Below are positions 5,616-6,282 of a stretch of 6,282 nucleotides of DNA, piece after piece (position 1 is the stretch's first letter; each line of letters begins with the position of its first letter). The stretch comes from Burkholderiales bacterium (GTDB lineage: Bacteria > Pseudomonadota > Gammaproteobacteria > Burkholderiales > Usitatibacteraceae). The notes below the pieces were generated by a model. It worked only from the letters and a program-made list of their open reading frames with translations. It did not search any database and was not told where the DNA came from. Both the position numbers and the translations under genes were made by a program. The stretch lies in contig JAJAYN010000128.1 in the NCBI GenBank assembly GCA_026786225.1, forward strand, positions 1 through 6,282, in the 5' to 3' direction.

Positions 5616-5662
5616 GCACCGCAGCCCGAGTTGCGCAGATGGTATTTTAGAGGCAGCAATCA

Positions 5663-5890
5663 ATGAATTTAAACTTGGAACTCTGGGTTGGCATGGCGGC
5701 AGCAGCGCTTTTTTATCACTATGCCAATACGCAGAAAACGCAGAAAGCGCCAGCGACCGTTTACGTACTCGCGTCGGTCGCCGTGTCCGTGATTGTCATG
5801 CTGACGATCGGCCAAGGCGCAATCGGCGTACTGGTCGGTCAGGCGATCCTTTTTGCAGTGGTGTTTGCGTATCAGAAGCTGCGCAAGTAA
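5663..5890 (+). CDS. Small membrane protein, 75 residues
   Basis: I recognise no named family. The protein is strongly hydrophobic and probably lies in the inner membrane. One segment spans about residues 5-21 (LELWVGMAAAALFYHYA), followed by a hydrophilic Gln/Lys/Thr loop (22-30). The hydrophobic stretch 31-70 is long enough for two helices, about 33-49 and 52-70, broken by a GQG turn. It ends in a basic tail (KLRK). Three helices, or two with a re-entrant first segment, are both possible. The start is supported by AGAGG 9 nt before the ATG, and a candidate promoter lies upstream. It stands alone on its strand, so context gives no hint of function. Confidence 0.72.
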   Translation: MNLNLELWVGMAAAALFYHYANTQKTQKAPATVYVLASVAVSVIVMLTIGQGAIGVLVGQAILFAVVFAYQKLRK

Positions 5891-6163
5891 ACAGCGCTCA
5901 GCGTGAGGCTGGTGCCACCATTGCGCGTTCGATGGCGTGACGTTTCAAGGCATCCGGCGTGGTTGTCATGCCGGTGCAGCCGCTGGGAAGCGCAACAGTG
6001 GCGAAGCTGCAGAACCCGATTGCGTGGCGGATTGTGCTGGCATTTGGCATGGTTGGACCATCGTCGGAATGTGGGAAATGTGCGCGTGGCTGACACTGTA
6101 TGTTGCACCAACTTCGGCGCGCGTGTTTGTATGCACGGCTTGCCTACATCGGTAATCGTTTGT
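5891..6163. other. Intergenic stretch without a supportable gene
   Basis: I see no gene I would defend here. Several overlapping frames are open on both strands, but none has a Shine-Dalgarno sequence, a recognisable motif and a sensible start together. The most protein-like is a plus-strand frame from the ATG at 5968 to the TGA at 6091-6093 (41 codons, containing KLQNPIAWRIVLAFGMVG), which is hydrophobic in the middle but lacks a ribosome-binding site. There is no hairpin followed by a T run, so no terminator is evident for the genes ending on either side. Confidence 0.5.
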
Positions 6164-6282
6164 TTAAGTTGATCGGGAAACAATCTCTTTTGTGCGTGGC
6201 AGCTTCGGTGACACCATCGGCACCGTCAGCATCGTGCTGATGATGGCCATGAGCAGCAGCGCGGTGAAGGTCTCGCTGGTGA
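6164..6282 (-). CDS. C-terminal end of a cation:proton antiporter (CPA2/Kef-like), partial
   Basis: The minus-strand frame is open from the window edge for 38 codons to a TAA at 6164-6166. It reads TSETFTALLLMAIISTMLTV, then PMVSPKLPR and a short polar tail. The pattern of a short loop with F-T-A-L, a hydrophobic helix containing M-A-x-x-S-T-M-L-T-V-P and a basic end is the familiar last transmembrane helix of Kef/CPA2-type monovalent cation:proton antiporter membrane domains. The protein would exchange K+ or Na+ for H+ across the inner membrane. It stops soon after that helix, so there is no room for a C-terminal TrkA-N/RCK domain, which suggests the short antiporter type. The rest of the gene lies beyond the window, so the family call rests on this stretch alone. 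Confidence 0.7.
   Translation of the reverse strand, partial: TSETFTALLLMAIISTMLTVPMVSPKLPRTKEIVSRST

Noticed and set aside
5445..5666. Plus-strand 73-codon frame before the membrane protein gene
   Set aside because: The protein is rich in Arg and Cys with no motif, has no Shine-Dalgarno sequence and overlaps the candidate promoter. The opposite strand looks more protein-like.
5897..5907. CTCA-GCG-TGAG hairpin after the small membrane protein as a terminator
   Set aside because: The stem is only 4 bp and no T run follows.
5872..6183. Minus-strand 103-codon frame across the right intergenic stretch
   Set aside because: It overlaps the antiporter end in another frame and has a His/Arg/Cys-rich composition typical of a non-coding frame.

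Overview
This GC-rich window has short intergenic gaps and carries proteobacterial gene families: a two-component GGDEF regulator, a DUF1428/YbaA-like protein, a CGHC thioredoxin-fold protein, a histidine phosphatase and a YCII lipoprotein. The mix suggests a beta- or gammaproteobacterium (Burkholderiales- or Xanthomonadales-like). That is an impression from family content, not a phylogenetic result. I see no rRNA, tRNA, CRISPR array, insertion sequence or phage gene.

Layout. (1) 1-1706, plus strand: a possible tail of an unseen gene, then a 539-residue diguanylate cyclase response regulator with a helical N-terminus, a degenerate receiver, an intact receiver and a GGDEF domain. (2) 1767-3787, minus strand: a compact gene run. 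Read 5' to 3' it holds a short-chain dehydrogenase/reductase, an unrecognised 100-residue protein, a possible 29-residue small ORF that overlaps the next start, a thioredoxin-like protein and a DUF1428 protein. Gaps are 81 bp or less, apart from the 143 bp (2499-2641) that contains the small ORF, so one transcript is plausible. (3) 3788-4008: a divergent intergenic region with several short inverted repeats. (4) 4009-4608, plus strand: a secreted histidine phosphatase. It converges on a minus-strand lipoprotein (4605-5297) with two YCII-like halves, and both stop codons lie in one CTAG. (5) 5298-5662: a 13-bp tandem repeat array, an open minus-strand frame that looks like the C-terminus of an eroded or short gene, and a candidate promoter. 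(6) 5663-5890, plus strand: a 75-residue membrane protein. (7) 5891-6163: nothing I can call a gene. (8) 6164-6282, minus strand: the last 38 codons of what looks like a cation:proton antiporter membrane domain.

How they fit together. No single pathway is evident. The first gene is a c-di-GMP signalling output. The minus-strand run has a general redox flavour (NADP-type SDR, thiol-disulfide protein). The phosphatase and the YCII lipoprotein are both predicted to be exported. I found no convincing defence system or biosynthetic cluster. The items most worth a second look are the exported YCII tandem-domain lipoprotein, the 13-bp repeats next to it, and short coding frames that a minimum-length gene caller would miss.
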